From positions 69,686-133,685 of the forward strand of contig DCKE01000027.1 in the NCBI GenBank assembly GCA_002320285.1: 64,000 nucleotides of DNA, written 5' to 3'. Positions 41,342 through 49,484 of the stretch are shown piece after piece. The DNA is from Flavobacteriaceae bacterium UBA1682. Lineage in GTDB: Bacteria > Bacteroidota > Bacteroidia > Flavobacteriales > Flavobacteriaceae. Every line of letters starts with the position of its first letter. The first letter of the stretch is position 1. The position numbers and the translations under genes were made by a program. The notes under the pieces were generated by a model, which saw only the letters and a program-made list of their open reading frames with translations, did not search any database and was not told the origin of the DNA.

Positions 41342-43603
41342 TTACTCTAATTTATATCTTAATCCGGCATAATACATTTGTCCAAATATAGGAGCATAGG
41401 TAATTGAACTATCAAAGTCTTTGCCAAATGGGTCACTTGCACCTAAAATTACTCGACCTTGTCTATAGTTACCAATGTTTTCACCACCAGCATAAATTTC
41501 AAAACGCTTGCTAAAGACTTTGGTGACTTGTGCATTCATGGTTGAGAACGGATTGGAGTACTTAGGTAATCTGTTTTGTGGCAGATTATCTGCTGTGTTG
41601 GGTAGGCGCTGTTTGCCCATCCAATTATAAGTGAAATCAAATTTCCAGTTACCTTGATTTTGGTTTAATTCCGTTTCAAACTCCAAATTGGCAAAAAAGC
41701 GATGTTTCGCTTGTAAGGGGCGTTCTTGTTTTCCCGTTTTATAGTCGGTTTGTATATCGTAGTATTTATAAGCAGCTCTCAAATTAAAACTACGGGCTAT
41801 ATTGTAATTGATATCCAGCTGTAAGCTGTTGGCGTATGACTTTCCATCAAGGTTGTAGAAATTGACCTCGTGGGAGCTTTGATCGATATCGACGATGATC
41901 TGATTTTCAAAATCAGTTCTATAGAAATCCACCGTCACATCACCTTTTCGGTCAAATAGGTTGAATCCTTGTGAAAGGCTCAAACCATAGTTCCATGCAA
42001 TTTCTGGATCTAATCCATAAATATTTCCACCGGCATTATCAATGATGAATTGGCGATTACTGGCAAATAAATTTTGATTTTCTGCAAAAATATTAGCCAT
42101 TCGTTTTCCTCTACCTGCGGATAGGCGAATAACAGCCTCTTCCCATGGATTGTATCTCAAGTGAAATCGAGGGGTGAAAAAGGCACCCATTCTATTGTGT
42201 ATGTCAAAACGAAGTCCGGTTACAAAGCTAAAGTTTTCGGTGTTGTCATAAGTATACTCGAAAAATGTACCTACTGAATTGTCAATTCTATTGTAGGATG
42301 TCGCTACAGGAAGTGCTAATTCTTCGTCGTATTTATCTAAAGTAAAACTAACACCAGTAGAAAATTTATTTAAGGTGTTGTTGATAATGGAGCTGAAAAT
42401 TAAATTAGAATAGATACTGTTGTGTTTAATGTCGTATTGATTAAGTCCGAAATAAGAGTCTTGTTTGTGATAGTTATAAGACATTTGCAATCCGACACTT
42501 TGAAAAGGCATTTCGGGGAATACATAGCCCAGTTTGGTGGAAATATCGAATTTTTCTGTATTCACTTCAGAACCCCAGTAATTTTTTGCAAACTTATCAG
42601 TGATGCTACTGATTCGGTGTTTGTTTTTGTCATACTTAAATTCACCGGACTGCTTGTTGTCCTTCATGTAGCGCCAAGTTAAAAAACTAATCCAGCCTTT
42701 TTCGAGGTTGGTGTATTGCCAACGATTCATGACATTGATTTGATCCCCTAGTGGATTGTCTAGAAAACCATCGTGATTCATGTCGTTTTTGGTTTTTCTC
42801 GCATTTCCGTGCAGAAATAAAGAGGTGCTCCATTTGTCTGAAAGCTTTTTATTCGCGTGAACGTTAGCTTCAAACCTTCCTTCTGATGAGCCGTATAGAT
42901 TGATAAACATCGGGATGTCATTCATCGGTTTGATCAGTTCGGTGTTGATTTGTCCCGAGATGCTTTCAAAACCATTAACGACGCTTCCGGCACCTTTGGT
43001 TACTTGTATGCTTTCGACCCAAGTTCCTGGAGTAAATGTCAATCCGTATGCTTGTGATGCGCCTCGGACAGAAGGGATGTTTTCTTCAGCTATAAGTATG
43101 TAGGGACTGCTTAATCCCAGCATTTTGATTTGCTTTGTACCGGTGATGGCATCTGAAAAGTTGACATCAATGGCCGGATTGGTTTCAAAAGCCTCTGAAA
43201 TATTACAACAGGCGGCTTTCAATAATTCCCCACTATTCATGGTAATGGTATTCGAGGTTCCTTTGATAGCACGTTGAGTGTTTCGCTGTTTGGTGTTGAC
43301 GATAACTTCTGCTAATTGAGTGTCGGGCTCTAATTTGATTTTTAGTTCCTTCGCTGAATCCAGATTAATCAGTTGGTCTTTGTATCCTACAAAGCTAATC
43401 TTTAGTTGTTGAGTGCTGCTTGGAAATGGTAAAGTAAATTGACCTTTTTCATCTGTAGTAGTACCAATTGACGTGTTTACCCAATATACGGAAGCGCTCC
43501 ATATCGGTTGGTTGTTTTCATCAACGACTCTTCCAGTTATTTGTTCCTGTGCCCATAAAGTTGGGGCAACGGCACATAATAATACGGTAATAATGTGTTT
43601 CAT
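41342..43603 (-). CDS. TonB-dependent receptor, likely metal or metallophore uptake
   Basis: A 753-residue outer-membrane receptor. Signal peptide (1-19, ending LWAQ), CarboxypepD_reg-like domain (about 20-105, ITGRVVDENNQPIWSASVYW...DEKGQFTLPF), plug domain (about 110-225, ending VKGAGSVVNGFESISGQIN type), and a 22-strand barrel to the C-terminal GQMYYAGLRYKLE. The plug starts with ELLKAACCNISEAFETNP, a CC-containing stretch I associate with metal-linked receptors of this kind in Bacteroidota. It lies between the HYC_CC_PP and HMA genes, supporting transport of copper or another transition metal. Confidence 0.9.
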   Translation of the reverse strand: MKHIITVLLCAVAPTLWAQEQITGRVVDENNQPIWSASVYWVNTSIGTTTDEKGQFTLPFPSSTQQLKISFVGYKDQLINLDSAKELKIKLEPDTQLAEVIVNTKQRNTQRAIKGTSNTITMNSGELLKAACCNISEAFETNPAIDVNFSDAITGTKQIKMLGLSSPYILIAEENIPSVRGASQAYGLTFTPGTWVESIQVTKGAGSVVNGFESISGQINTELIKPMNDIPMFINLYGSSEGRFEANVHANKKLSDKWSTSLFLHGNARKTKNDMNHDGFLDNPLGDQINVMNRWQYTNLEKGWISFLTWRYMKDNKQSGEFKYDKNKHRISSITDKFAKNYWGSEVNTEKFDISTKLGYVFPEMPFQSVGLQMSYNYHKQDSYFGLNQYDIKHNSIYSNLIFSSIINNTLNKFSTGVSFTLDKYDEELALPVATSYNRIDNSVGTFFEYTYDNTENFSFVTGLRFDIHNRMGAFFTPRFHLRYNPWEEAVIRLSAGRGKRMANIFAENQNLFASNRQFIIDNAGGNIYGLDPEIAWNYGLSLSQGFNLFDRKGDVTVDFYRTDFENQIIVDIDQSSHEVNFYNLDGKSYANSLQLDINYNIARSFNLRAAYKYYDIQTDYKTGKQERPLQAKHRFFANLEFETELNQNQGNWKFDFTYNWMGKQRLPNTADNLPQNRLPKYSNPFSTMNAQVTKVFSKRFEIYAGGENIGNYRQGRVILGASDPFGKDFDSSITYAPIFGQMYYAGLRYKLE

Positions 43604-43664
43604 TGAAATTTAATATTAATGTGAATTTAAATCGCTTGTGGCAACAAAAAAATAGACATTGATA

Positions 43665-44090
43665 TTAGGCGTAGAAAATATATTGACAATATAATTTAAA
43701 GAGCGGTGGAGCGTGCGAATCACAATAAAAAAGCAATTCGAGGGGCAGCTCCTCTTGCGGAATGTATGCTAATGAATCTAAAGGGTTCCATGGAGAAGGA
43801 AGGATAAAGTGATCCCATTGAACCAAAAAAGTTTTGACTAAATTCTTATCTGTAGGTTGTTGAGTGACTACATCGTCTTTACAGCAATCGTTTTTCTTTT
43901 TGACTTCTGGGATCGAACAACACGACTCCTCGGAATCCATTTTACAGGACGAATCCTCGTGATGCTTGGTATAGGCTAACGAAATTTTTTCAATATTGCC
44001 ACGACAAGAATGGATATTATATGCCAGCCCTATATTGGAGAACAATAGGGAAAACAGAAATAAATAGGGTATCCATTTTTTGTTATACAT
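43665..44090 (-). CDS. HYC_CC_PP family protein
   Basis: A 141-residue Cys-rich exported protein. After an N-terminal hydrophobic segment (7-24) come H27-S-C29, C49, the pairs C57-C58 and C69-C70, and HAPPLF near the C-terminus. These are the HYC, CC and PP motifs that name the family (here HSC instead of HYC). Family members are small secreted proteins of Bacteroidota found next to TonB-dependent receptors and HMA proteins; metal binding is plausible but unproven. It is first in its unit, with a TAnnTTTG element ending 4 nt before the ATG, hence probably leaderless. Confidence 0.8.
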   Translation of the reverse strand: MYNKKWIPYLFLFSLLFSNIGLAYNIHSCRGNIEKISLAYTKHHEDSSCKMDSEESCCSIPEVKKKNDCCKDDVVTQQPTDKNLVKTFLVQWDHFILPSPWNPLDSLAYIPQEELPLELLFYCDSHAPPLFKLYCQYIFYA

Positions 44091-44094
44091 ACTA

Positions 44095-44102
44095 CAAAAA
44101 TA
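44095..44102 (-). promoter_or_regulatory. TAnnTTTG promoter element for the metal cassette (leaderless spacing)
   Basis: CAAAAATA on the plus strand is TATTTTTG on the minus strand; 4 nt separate it from the HYC_CC_PP ATG. Confidence 0.55.
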
Positions 44103-44136
44103 TTAAATATTTCGGTTTTTCCTTGTTAAAAATGAT

Positions 44137-44598
44137 TTAATTTATTCTTTTGGAGGTTTTGGAATGATTTTGATATAAAAATCCGGCCAAAAATAAAAGT
44201 AAAAAAACCGGTTGAATGATTAAACGTCGAACGTAAAACAGCAACATATTGTCCGGCTCCTTAATGGCAAATAAGAACAAGCTGAACAGGGCGAGTAGAA
44301 CAATTAATAAAATCAAGTACATCCATGCGCTAAAGCGGATCAGGGAATGATCATATAGGCATAAATAGATGATGCCAAGAGAGATTATGCTATTGATGCT
44401 GTATCTGAATATATAAGAAATCAATAGTTTAATGGGGTCGAAATCTGGTAAAGGGAGTTTTTGGAAATCACTTTTGAAATATAATAGGAAAGGGTCATAG
44501 AACAAATGAGTTTCATAAAATCGTACCAGCGCTAATAATGCGATGCAGATTAGTGTTCCGAGGATACGAATGAACAACAGTGGAAAGTTTTTTTTCAT
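44137..44598 (-). CDS. Exosortase F system-associated membrane protein
   Basis: A 153-residue protein with four to five hydrophobic helices (first at about 8-25, RILGTLICIALLALVRFYE). Its size, topology and position directly after XrtF match the exosortase-F-associated family of flavobacteria, whose function is unknown. The start ATG overlaps the XrtF stop codon (ATGA, 4 nt), so the two are translationally coupled. Sequence conservation by eye is weak; the identification leans on the neighbour. Confidence 0.8.
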   Translation of the reverse strand: MKKNFPLLFIRILGTLICIALLALVRFYETHLFYDPFLLYFKSDFQKLPLPDFDPIKLLISYIFRYSINSIISLGIIYLCLYDHSLIRFSAWMYLILLIVLLALFSLFLFAIKEPDNMLLFYVRRLIIQPVFLLLFLAGFLYQNHSKTSKRIN

Positions 44599-45119
44599 TT
44601 CTTAGAAAATTTAAAAATCCATACCACCCAAAGTAGCAATACCAATCCGTAGATAAGTAGGGGAAAGACAATGTCGTGTAAGAGTTGTTGTTGTTCTGGG
44701 TAGTGATATAAAGCCCAGATAAACCAATCAATTCTAAGGATGTTAAAAAGATATAGGGTAAAACAACCGATAATAATATAGGCACTTGTTTTAAGCCATG
44801 AAGACGAAAATGCGATAATAAATGAAGTAAAAAGTAAAAGTACACTGATGCTGTTGCATCCTTCGATGACCCGAGCAACAAATTGGTCATTAAATAAAAC
44901 TTTATATGCTGCTTCGGAGCTGCTTTTAATGATTTCAACATTTTGGTTGAATAGTCTGGAAGTGCGCACAACTTGGGTCGAGACCATCTTGGTTATGCCG
45001 TCTATTTCATTGGCCTGCAAATCAAATTTTGAGAGGTAGGCTTTGTAGGCTAGGGTAAGCGCGATATATGAGCCGAAAAATTTCGTGATGAATACTAGAA
45101 ACGGTTGGTATTGCTTCAT
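44595..45119 (-). CDS. xrtF: Exosortase family protein XrtF
   Basis: A 174-residue polytopic membrane transpeptidase/protease of the exosortase family. The predicted catalytic residues are Cys88 in VIEGCNSISVLLLF, Arg129 in NILRIDWF and His148 in LLHDIVFPLL, in the standard C-R-H order. Exosortases process PEP-CTERM-like C-terminal anchors, but the F type of Flavobacteria is short and its substrates are not established. No protein in this window has a PEP-CTERM-like tail that I can see. It is divergent from the GAF gene, with its own promoter at 45142-45149. Confidence 0.88.
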   Translation of the reverse strand: MKQYQPFLVFITKFFGSYIALTLAYKAYLSKFDLQANEIDGITKMVSTQVVRTSRLFNQNVEIIKSSSEAAYKVLFNDQFVARVIEGCNSISVLLLFTSFIIAFSSSWLKTSAYIIIGCFTLYLFNILRIDWFIWALYHYPEQQQLLHDIVFPLLIYGLVLLLWVVWIFKFSKK

Positions 45120-45141
45120 AAAAACGCGGGTTGTTTTTTAA

Positions 45142-45149
45142 CAAAAATA
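45142..45149 (-). promoter_or_regulatory. TAnnTTTG promoter element for xrtF
   Basis: CAAAAATA on the plus strand is TATTTTTG on the minus strand, 22 nt before the xrtF start. Confidence 0.55.
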
Positions 45150-45174
45150 GGTATTTTATGGAATCGATTTCTAA

Positions 45175-45182
45175 TATATTTG
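45175..45182 (+). promoter_or_regulatory. TAnnTTTG promoter element for the GAF gene
   Basis: TATATTTG, exact consensus, 13 nt before the ATG at 45196; divergent from the xrtF element 25 bp away. Confidence 0.6.
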
Positions 45183-45195
45183 TAAATAAAAAGAC

Positions 45196-45654
45196 ATGGA
45201 CTACGAAGCGCTGAAAATAAAGGTTTACGATATCGTTAATCACGGAACTTGGTTGTGTGAAGATAAATTATTGAGAATTTGCCATCTATTGCGAGATTCG
45301 ATCGACTATTATGATTGGGTCGGTTACTATTTTGTTAATCAAGGTAGGCAGGAGCTCATTTTGGGGCCTTATGCCGGAGAGGCGACAGAACACACAATAA
45401 TACCTTTTGGAAAGGGAATTTGTGGACAGGTTGCCGTTTCTAATAAAACGTTTTTAGTTGAGGATGTAACAGCACAGGATAACTATATTTCTTGTAATAT
45501 TCATGTGAAGGCAGAGATTGTCGTTCCGTTGTTTGTCGACGGAAAAAATATTGGACAAATCGATATTGATTCCAATGTAAAAGGCGCCTTTACAGAAAGT
45601 GATCAAAAGTTCTTGGAAGAAATTAATGAAATGACTTCGGTTTTATTTGTATAA
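45196..45654 (+). CDS. GAF domain protein, free methionine-(R)-sulfoxide reductase-like
   Basis: A 152-residue single GAF domain. The arrangement GPYAGEATEHTIIPFGKGICGQVA...VEDVTAQDNYISCNIHVKAEIVVPL follows the fRMsr family, which reduces free methionine-R-sulfoxide. Cys76 (GKGIC) and Cys100 (YISCN) match two of the three redox cysteines of the yeast enzyme; the third (in GKVAC of yeast) is absent, replaced within GEATEH. Activity is therefore possible but with altered recycling. Divergent from xrtF. Confidence 0.82.
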   Translation: MDYEALKIKVYDIVNHGTWLCEDKLLRICHLLRDSIDYYDWVGYYFVNQGRQELILGPYAGEATEHTIIPFGKGICGQVAVSNKTFLVEDVTAQDNYISCNIHVKAEIVVPLFVDGKNIGQIDIDSNVKGAFTESDQKFLEEINEMTSVLFV

Positions 45655-45747
45655 GTGAAGTGTCGTTTTTAGTGAGCCATACCTTATGATATTGTAAGTT
45701 CATTTAAAAAAACAGGCATTCTGTTAGTTAAATATCGAAAATAAAAT

Positions 45748-45755
45748 TACCTTTG
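45748..45755 (+). promoter_or_regulatory. TAnnTTTG promoter element for rpsO
   Basis: TACCTTTG, exact consensus. It places the transcript start about 50-55 nt before the ATG at 45814, giving a leader that could carry S15 autoregulation. Confidence 0.6.
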
Positions 45756-45813
45756 CCCATTGAATTGTAATTACTATAATTCACTACATAATAATCATTT
45801 AAATAATATTGGC

Positions 45814-46083
45814 ATGTATTTAACAAAAGAAACTAAAGAGGAACTCTTTACAAAACACGGAGGTAACGCAAAGAACACTGGTTCTTCAGAAGGACAAATT
45901 GCTTTGTTTACATTCAGAATTTCACATCTAACGGAACACTTGAAAAAAAATCGTCATGATTATAATACAGAGCGTTCTCTAGTTCTTTTAGTAGGTAAGA
46001 GAAGAAGACTTCTTGATTACTTAAAGAAAACGGAGATCAATAGATATCGTGAGATCATTAAAGAATTGGGTATTAGAAAATAG
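45814..46083 (+). CDS. rpsO: 30S ribosomal protein S15
   Basis: An 89-residue ribosomal protein that binds the central domain of 16S rRNA. The sequence (MYLTKETKEELFTKHGGNAKNTGSSEGQIALFTFRI...LKKNRHDYNTERSLVLLVGKRRRLLDYLKK) is a standard S15. I start it at the ATG at 45814. The open frame reaches 45760 but adds an Asn/His-rich stretch absent from S15. It precedes pnp, as in E. coli, with a terminator hairpin between them. Confidence 0.97.
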   Translation: MYLTKETKEELFTKHGGNAKNTGSSEGQIALFTFRISHLTEHLKKNRHDYNTERSLVLLVGKRRRLLDYLKKTEINRYREIIKELGIRK

Positions 46084-46093
46084 TCAATATAGA

Positions 46094-46120
46094 AGAGGTG
46101 CCTGCGCGCCTCTTTTTATT
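46094..46120 (+). terminator. Terminator after rpsO
   Basis: 8-bp GC-rich stem (46094-46101 / 46106-46113) with CTGC loop and T run. Confidence 0.8.
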
Positions 46121-46254
46121 TTTTACCTTCCGTTAAAAAAAGTTTGGTTTTTCATTGGGTCATTTATAACTACACAACAACACACACACAACACCCACTC
46201 TGTCTTATTTGGAGAAGACGAGAAACCCTTTGTTTAATAAAGTACTAATTATTT

Positions 46255-48426
46255 ATGATTCCTAAGGTTACTAAAGAAATTATCGATCTTGGAGATGGTA
46301 GAACTATCTCAATCGAAACAGGAAAATTAGCAAAACAAGCAGACGGATCTGTCGTAGTGCAAATGGGTAATGCCATGTTGCTTGCTACTGTAGTGTCTGC
46401 GAGAAAAGCAAGCCCAGGTATTGATTTCCTACCTTTAACGGTAGATTATCGTGAGAAATTTGCAGCTGCAGGACGTTTTCCTGGAGGATTTTTCAAACGT
46501 GAAGCTCGTCCAAGTGATAGTGAGGTTCTTACTATGAGATTGGTTGATAGAGTTTTGCGTCCGTTGTTTCCAAGTGATTATCACGCAGAAACACAAGTGA
46601 TGATTCAATTGATGTCACATGACGAAAGTGTGATGCCTGATGCATTAGCAGGATTAGCAGCTTCGGCAGCTTTGGCTTTGTCAGACATTCCTTTCTCAAC
46701 ATTGATTTCTGAGGTTCGTGTAGCGCGTATCGATGGAAATTTGATTATCAACCCAAGCAGAGAGCAACTAGAGCAGTCAGACATCGATATGATGATTGGT
46801 GCGTCTAAGGATTCTATCGCTATGGTGGAAGGAGAAATGAAAGAGATCTCTGAGGCAGAAATGGTGGAAGCCATTAAATTTGCACACGAGGCGATCAAAA
46901 TTCAAATTGAAGCTCAAGAACGCGTAGTTGCTGCTTTTGGTAAAAAAGAAGTGAGAACTTACGAAGAAGAGAAACAAGATGAGGCTATCTTTGAAAAAGT
47001 TAAAGCCGCGTCTTATGACAAAATTTATGCTGTTGCTAAACAAGGTACAGCAAAACAAGAACGTACTGCTGCTTTTGATGCTATTAAAGAAGAGGTTAAG
47101 GCCTTGTTCACGGAAGAGGAATTAGCGGAAAACGGAGACTTAGTTTCTAAATATTTCCACAAAACAAATAAAGAAGCTGTTCGTAACGTAACCCTAGATT
47201 TGGGAACGCGTTTGGATGGAAGAAAAACTACGGAAATTAGACCTATTTGGGCAGAAGTAGATTATTTGCCATCTGTGCACGGATCGGCTTTGTTTACACG
47301 TGGAGAAACTCAGGCTTTGGCTACGGCTACTTTAGGTACATCTAGAGAGGCTAATCAAATAGATTCACCTTCTCAACAAGGAGAAGAGCGTTTTTATCTA
47401 CATTATAATTTTCCTCCTTTCTCAACTGGTGAAGCGAAACCATTAAGAGGAACGTCTAGAAGAGAGGTAGGTCATGGAAACTTAGCACAACGTGCTTTGA
47501 AGAACATGATTCCATTAGATTGTCCTTACACGATTCGTGTGGTTTCAGAAGTATTAGAATCTAACGGTTCTTCTTCTATGGCTACGGTATGTGCTGGTAC
47601 ACTAGCTTTGATGGATGCGGGTGTTCAAATGATCAAACCGGTTTCAGGTATTGCGATGGGATTGATTACGGATGGGGAGCGTTTTGCAGTATTGTCTGAT
47701 ATTCTTGGTGATGAAGATCACTTAGGAGATATGGACTTTAAGGTAACCGGTACTGCTGATGGTATCACTGCTTGTCAAATGGATATTAAAATCGAAGGTT
47801 TAGCTTATAACATTATGGAGGCAGCTTTGGCTCAAGCTCGTGATGGTCGTTTGCACATCCTTGGAAAAATAACCGATGTTTTAGCAGCTCCAAAAGAAGA
47901 TGTTAAAGCTTATGCTCCTAAAATTATTACTAGAACAATTCCTGGAAACTTCATTGGTGCCTTAATCGGACCTGGAGGAAAAGTAATCCAAGAGTTGCAA
48001 AAAGCTACTGGAACAACCATCGTTATTAACGAAGTGGATGAACAAGGGGTTATTGAAATTTTAGGTACTGACCCAGAGGGAATCAAAGCGGTATTGGCAA
48101 AAATTCAATCGATCACTTTTAAACCACAATTGGGTGAAAGCTATACAGTAAAGGTTATCAAAATGTTGGATTTCGGAGCTGTGGTTGAATATGTACAAGC
48201 ACCAGGAAATGAAGTGTTACTTCACGTTTCGGAATTGGCTTGGGAAAGAACAGAAAATGTATCTGACGTTGTAAAAATGGGAGATGTATTTGAAGTGAAA
48301 TACCTAGGAGTTGATCCAAAAACAAGAAAAGAAAAAGTATCTAGAAAGGCTTTAATGCCTAGACCTCCAAGAGAGGACAAACCTAGAGAAGAGAAAAAAG
48401 ATACTCCAACTGATAAGAAAGAGTAA
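46255..48426 (+). CDS. pnp: Polyribonucleotide nucleotidyltransferase (PNPase)
   Basis: A 723-residue 3'-5' phosphorolytic exoribonuclease. Two RNase PH domains are present (about 10-150, FPGGFFKREARPSDSEVL; and about 330-550, DGRKTTEIRPIWAEVDYLPSVHGSALFTRGETQ). A helical linker lies between them, then a KH domain (about 555-620, IPGNFIGALIGPGGKVIQELQKATGT) and an S1 domain (about 625-700, GESYTVKVIKMLDFGAVVEYV...VLLHVSELA). A short Lys/Pro/Asp-rich tail ends the protein. It may be transcribed by read-through from rpsO; the 134-bp gap has an AC-rich stretch but no clear TAnnTTTG. Confidence 0.97.
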   Translation: MIPKVTKEIIDLGDGRTISIETGKLAKQADGSVVVQMGNAMLLATVVSARKASPGIDFLPLTVDYREKFAAAGRFPGGFFKREARPSDSEVLTMRLVDRVLRPLFPSDYHAETQVMIQLMSHDESVMPDALAGLAASAALALSDIPFSTLISEVRVARIDGNLIINPSREQLEQSDIDMMIGASKDSIAMVEGEMKEISEAEMVEAIKFAHEAIKIQIEAQERVVAAFGKKEVRTYEEEKQDEAIFEKVKAASYDKIYAVAKQGTAKQERTAAFDAIKEEVKALFTEEELAENGDLVSKYFHKTNKEAVRNVTLDLGTRLDGRKTTEIRPIWAEVDYLPSVHGSALFTRGETQALATATLGTSREANQIDSPSQQGEERFYLHYNFPPFSTGEAKPLRGTSRREVGHGNLAQRALKNMIPLDCPYTIRVVSEVLESNGSSSMATVCAGTLALMDAGVQMIKPVSGIAMGLITDGERFAVLSDILGDEDHLGDMDFKVTGTADGITACQMDIKIEGLAYNIMEAALAQARDGRLHILGKITDVLAAPKEDVKAYAPKIITRTIPGNFIGALIGPGGKVIQELQKATGTTIVINEVDEQGVIEILGTDPEGIKAVLAKIQSITFKPQLGESYTVKVIKMLDFGAVVEYVQAPGNEVLLHVSELAWERTENVSDVVKMGDVFEVKYLGVDPKTRKEKVSRKALMPRPPREDKPREEKKDTPTDKKE

Positions 48427-48435
48427 TCAAAATAG

Positions 48436-48463
48436 AAAAGGCCGCGAATTTCGCGGCCTTTTT
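48436..48463 (+). terminator. Terminator after pnp
   Basis: 12-bp GC-rich stem AAAAGGCCGCGA / TCGCGGCCTTTT with ATT loop and T run. Confidence 0.9.
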
Positions 48464-49017
48464 CATTTTATAGCGGGTATGGTTAATTCTTGTAACGATT
48501 TATAGTTATTCGTGGGATTTTAAAAGTTGTGTCACAATAGAATGCGAAGCGTTGTTTCGTCTATTTGTTATCTGGGGCAGAATCTTTTTTATCACCCTTC
48601 TAGAGTCGCACAATCTTTAAGATCGTTTTTTTTGTTACTGCCGAAAATTTGCTGTTGCTGTTGCGGTTTTGATAATTATGCCACTAATTATGCGTGATAA
48701 ATAGTTTCTTTGGTTGTGTAGTTTGTTGTATGTTAAGTGGTTGTGTTCTTTGTGATTTGCTTATGTAACTGCTTTTTACTATCTTTGACAAGAGGGGTCG
48801 TGCTGACAGTTTGTGTTATTGATGTCTCTTCGTGCATTTATTTCTCTGATTCGTTGAATTAACCTTAATTCAATAGAGGTATTATGGTCTTGGATTTTCT
48901 AAGAATCCGGCTATTATTTTTAAAACAACTAAGTTAACTCACTATTTTGTCTAGTCGAATATCGACGGGATGATATAACTATGGCGGTTATTTAACTGCT
49001 AAAAAAACTTTTTTACA
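48464..49017. other. Spacer of about 550 bp upstream of a pseudogene
   Basis: No open frame of note on either strand. It contains one good promoter (48757-48787). The segment 48640-48860 is T/G-rich on the plus strand. This looks like decayed DNA together with the flavin monooxygenase fragment that follows. Confidence 0.45.
48757..48787 (+). promoter_or_regulatory. Complete TTG-N20-TAnnTTTG promoter without an intact gene
   Basis: TTG at 48757-48759, 20-bp spacer, TATCTTTG at 48780-48787. It is 230 bp upstream of a decayed flavin monooxygenase start and may have driven that gene or a small RNA. Confidence 0.4.
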
Positions 49018-49300
49018 ATGAATTTAAAGTGGGAATTATTGGAGCTGATCCGAGTGGTTTGGCAGCGTTAAGGGCTTTTGAATCAGAGCAAAAGAAAGGA
49101 AATCCAATCCTGGAGATCAAGTGTTATGAAAAACAAGATAGTTGGGGTGGAATGTGGAATTACACTTGGAGAACTGTTGTGAGTAAATACGGCGAAGTGA
49201 TACACGGCAGTATCTGTATTTTGGATGGAACAATTCAATGACAGCCTAGAGTTATATCGGGTGGAGGAAGATTTAACCAAGAAGGGGTTTTGATTAAAGT
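49018..49300 (+). pseudogene. Decayed flavin-containing monooxygenase, N-terminal remnant
   Basis: The frame from about 49026 encodes KVGIIGADPSGLAALRAF, then EKQDSWGGMWNYTWRT, the unmistakable N-terminus of a flavin monooxygenase (about 70 residues of a normal 400-450). Damage is visible at several points. The ATG at 49018 is one base out of frame with it. The FAD loop reads GADPSG instead of GAGPSG. The frame breaks near 49210 in the region that should read HGSMYRYLW, and stops at 49239. A short tail (ELYRVEEDLTKKG in another frame) continues to about 49290. No C-terminal part remains. Confidence 0.75.
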
Positions 49301-49484
49301 GTAAAAAATAAGACACAATACGGATGTTGTAAATGACTGTATTTTAAGCACTTATGTTTAATTAGAATATTGCTCTTTATCAAAAGTGATTAATATACAA
49401 AAAACTTGTAACATTTAGATCCTGATAAGCGTATAATATAGACAGGACAGGATAATAATACAAACAGAATTAACACGATATACG

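Noticed and set aside
44513..44971. 152-codon minus-strand frame overlapping xrtF
   Set aside because: Out-of-frame shadow within xrtF; the xrtF frame has the full exosortase motifs and coupling to the next gene.
45760..45813. 18-residue extension of ribosomal protein S15
   Set aside because: It is Asn/His-rich, not found in S15 proteins, and starts where transcription should begin.
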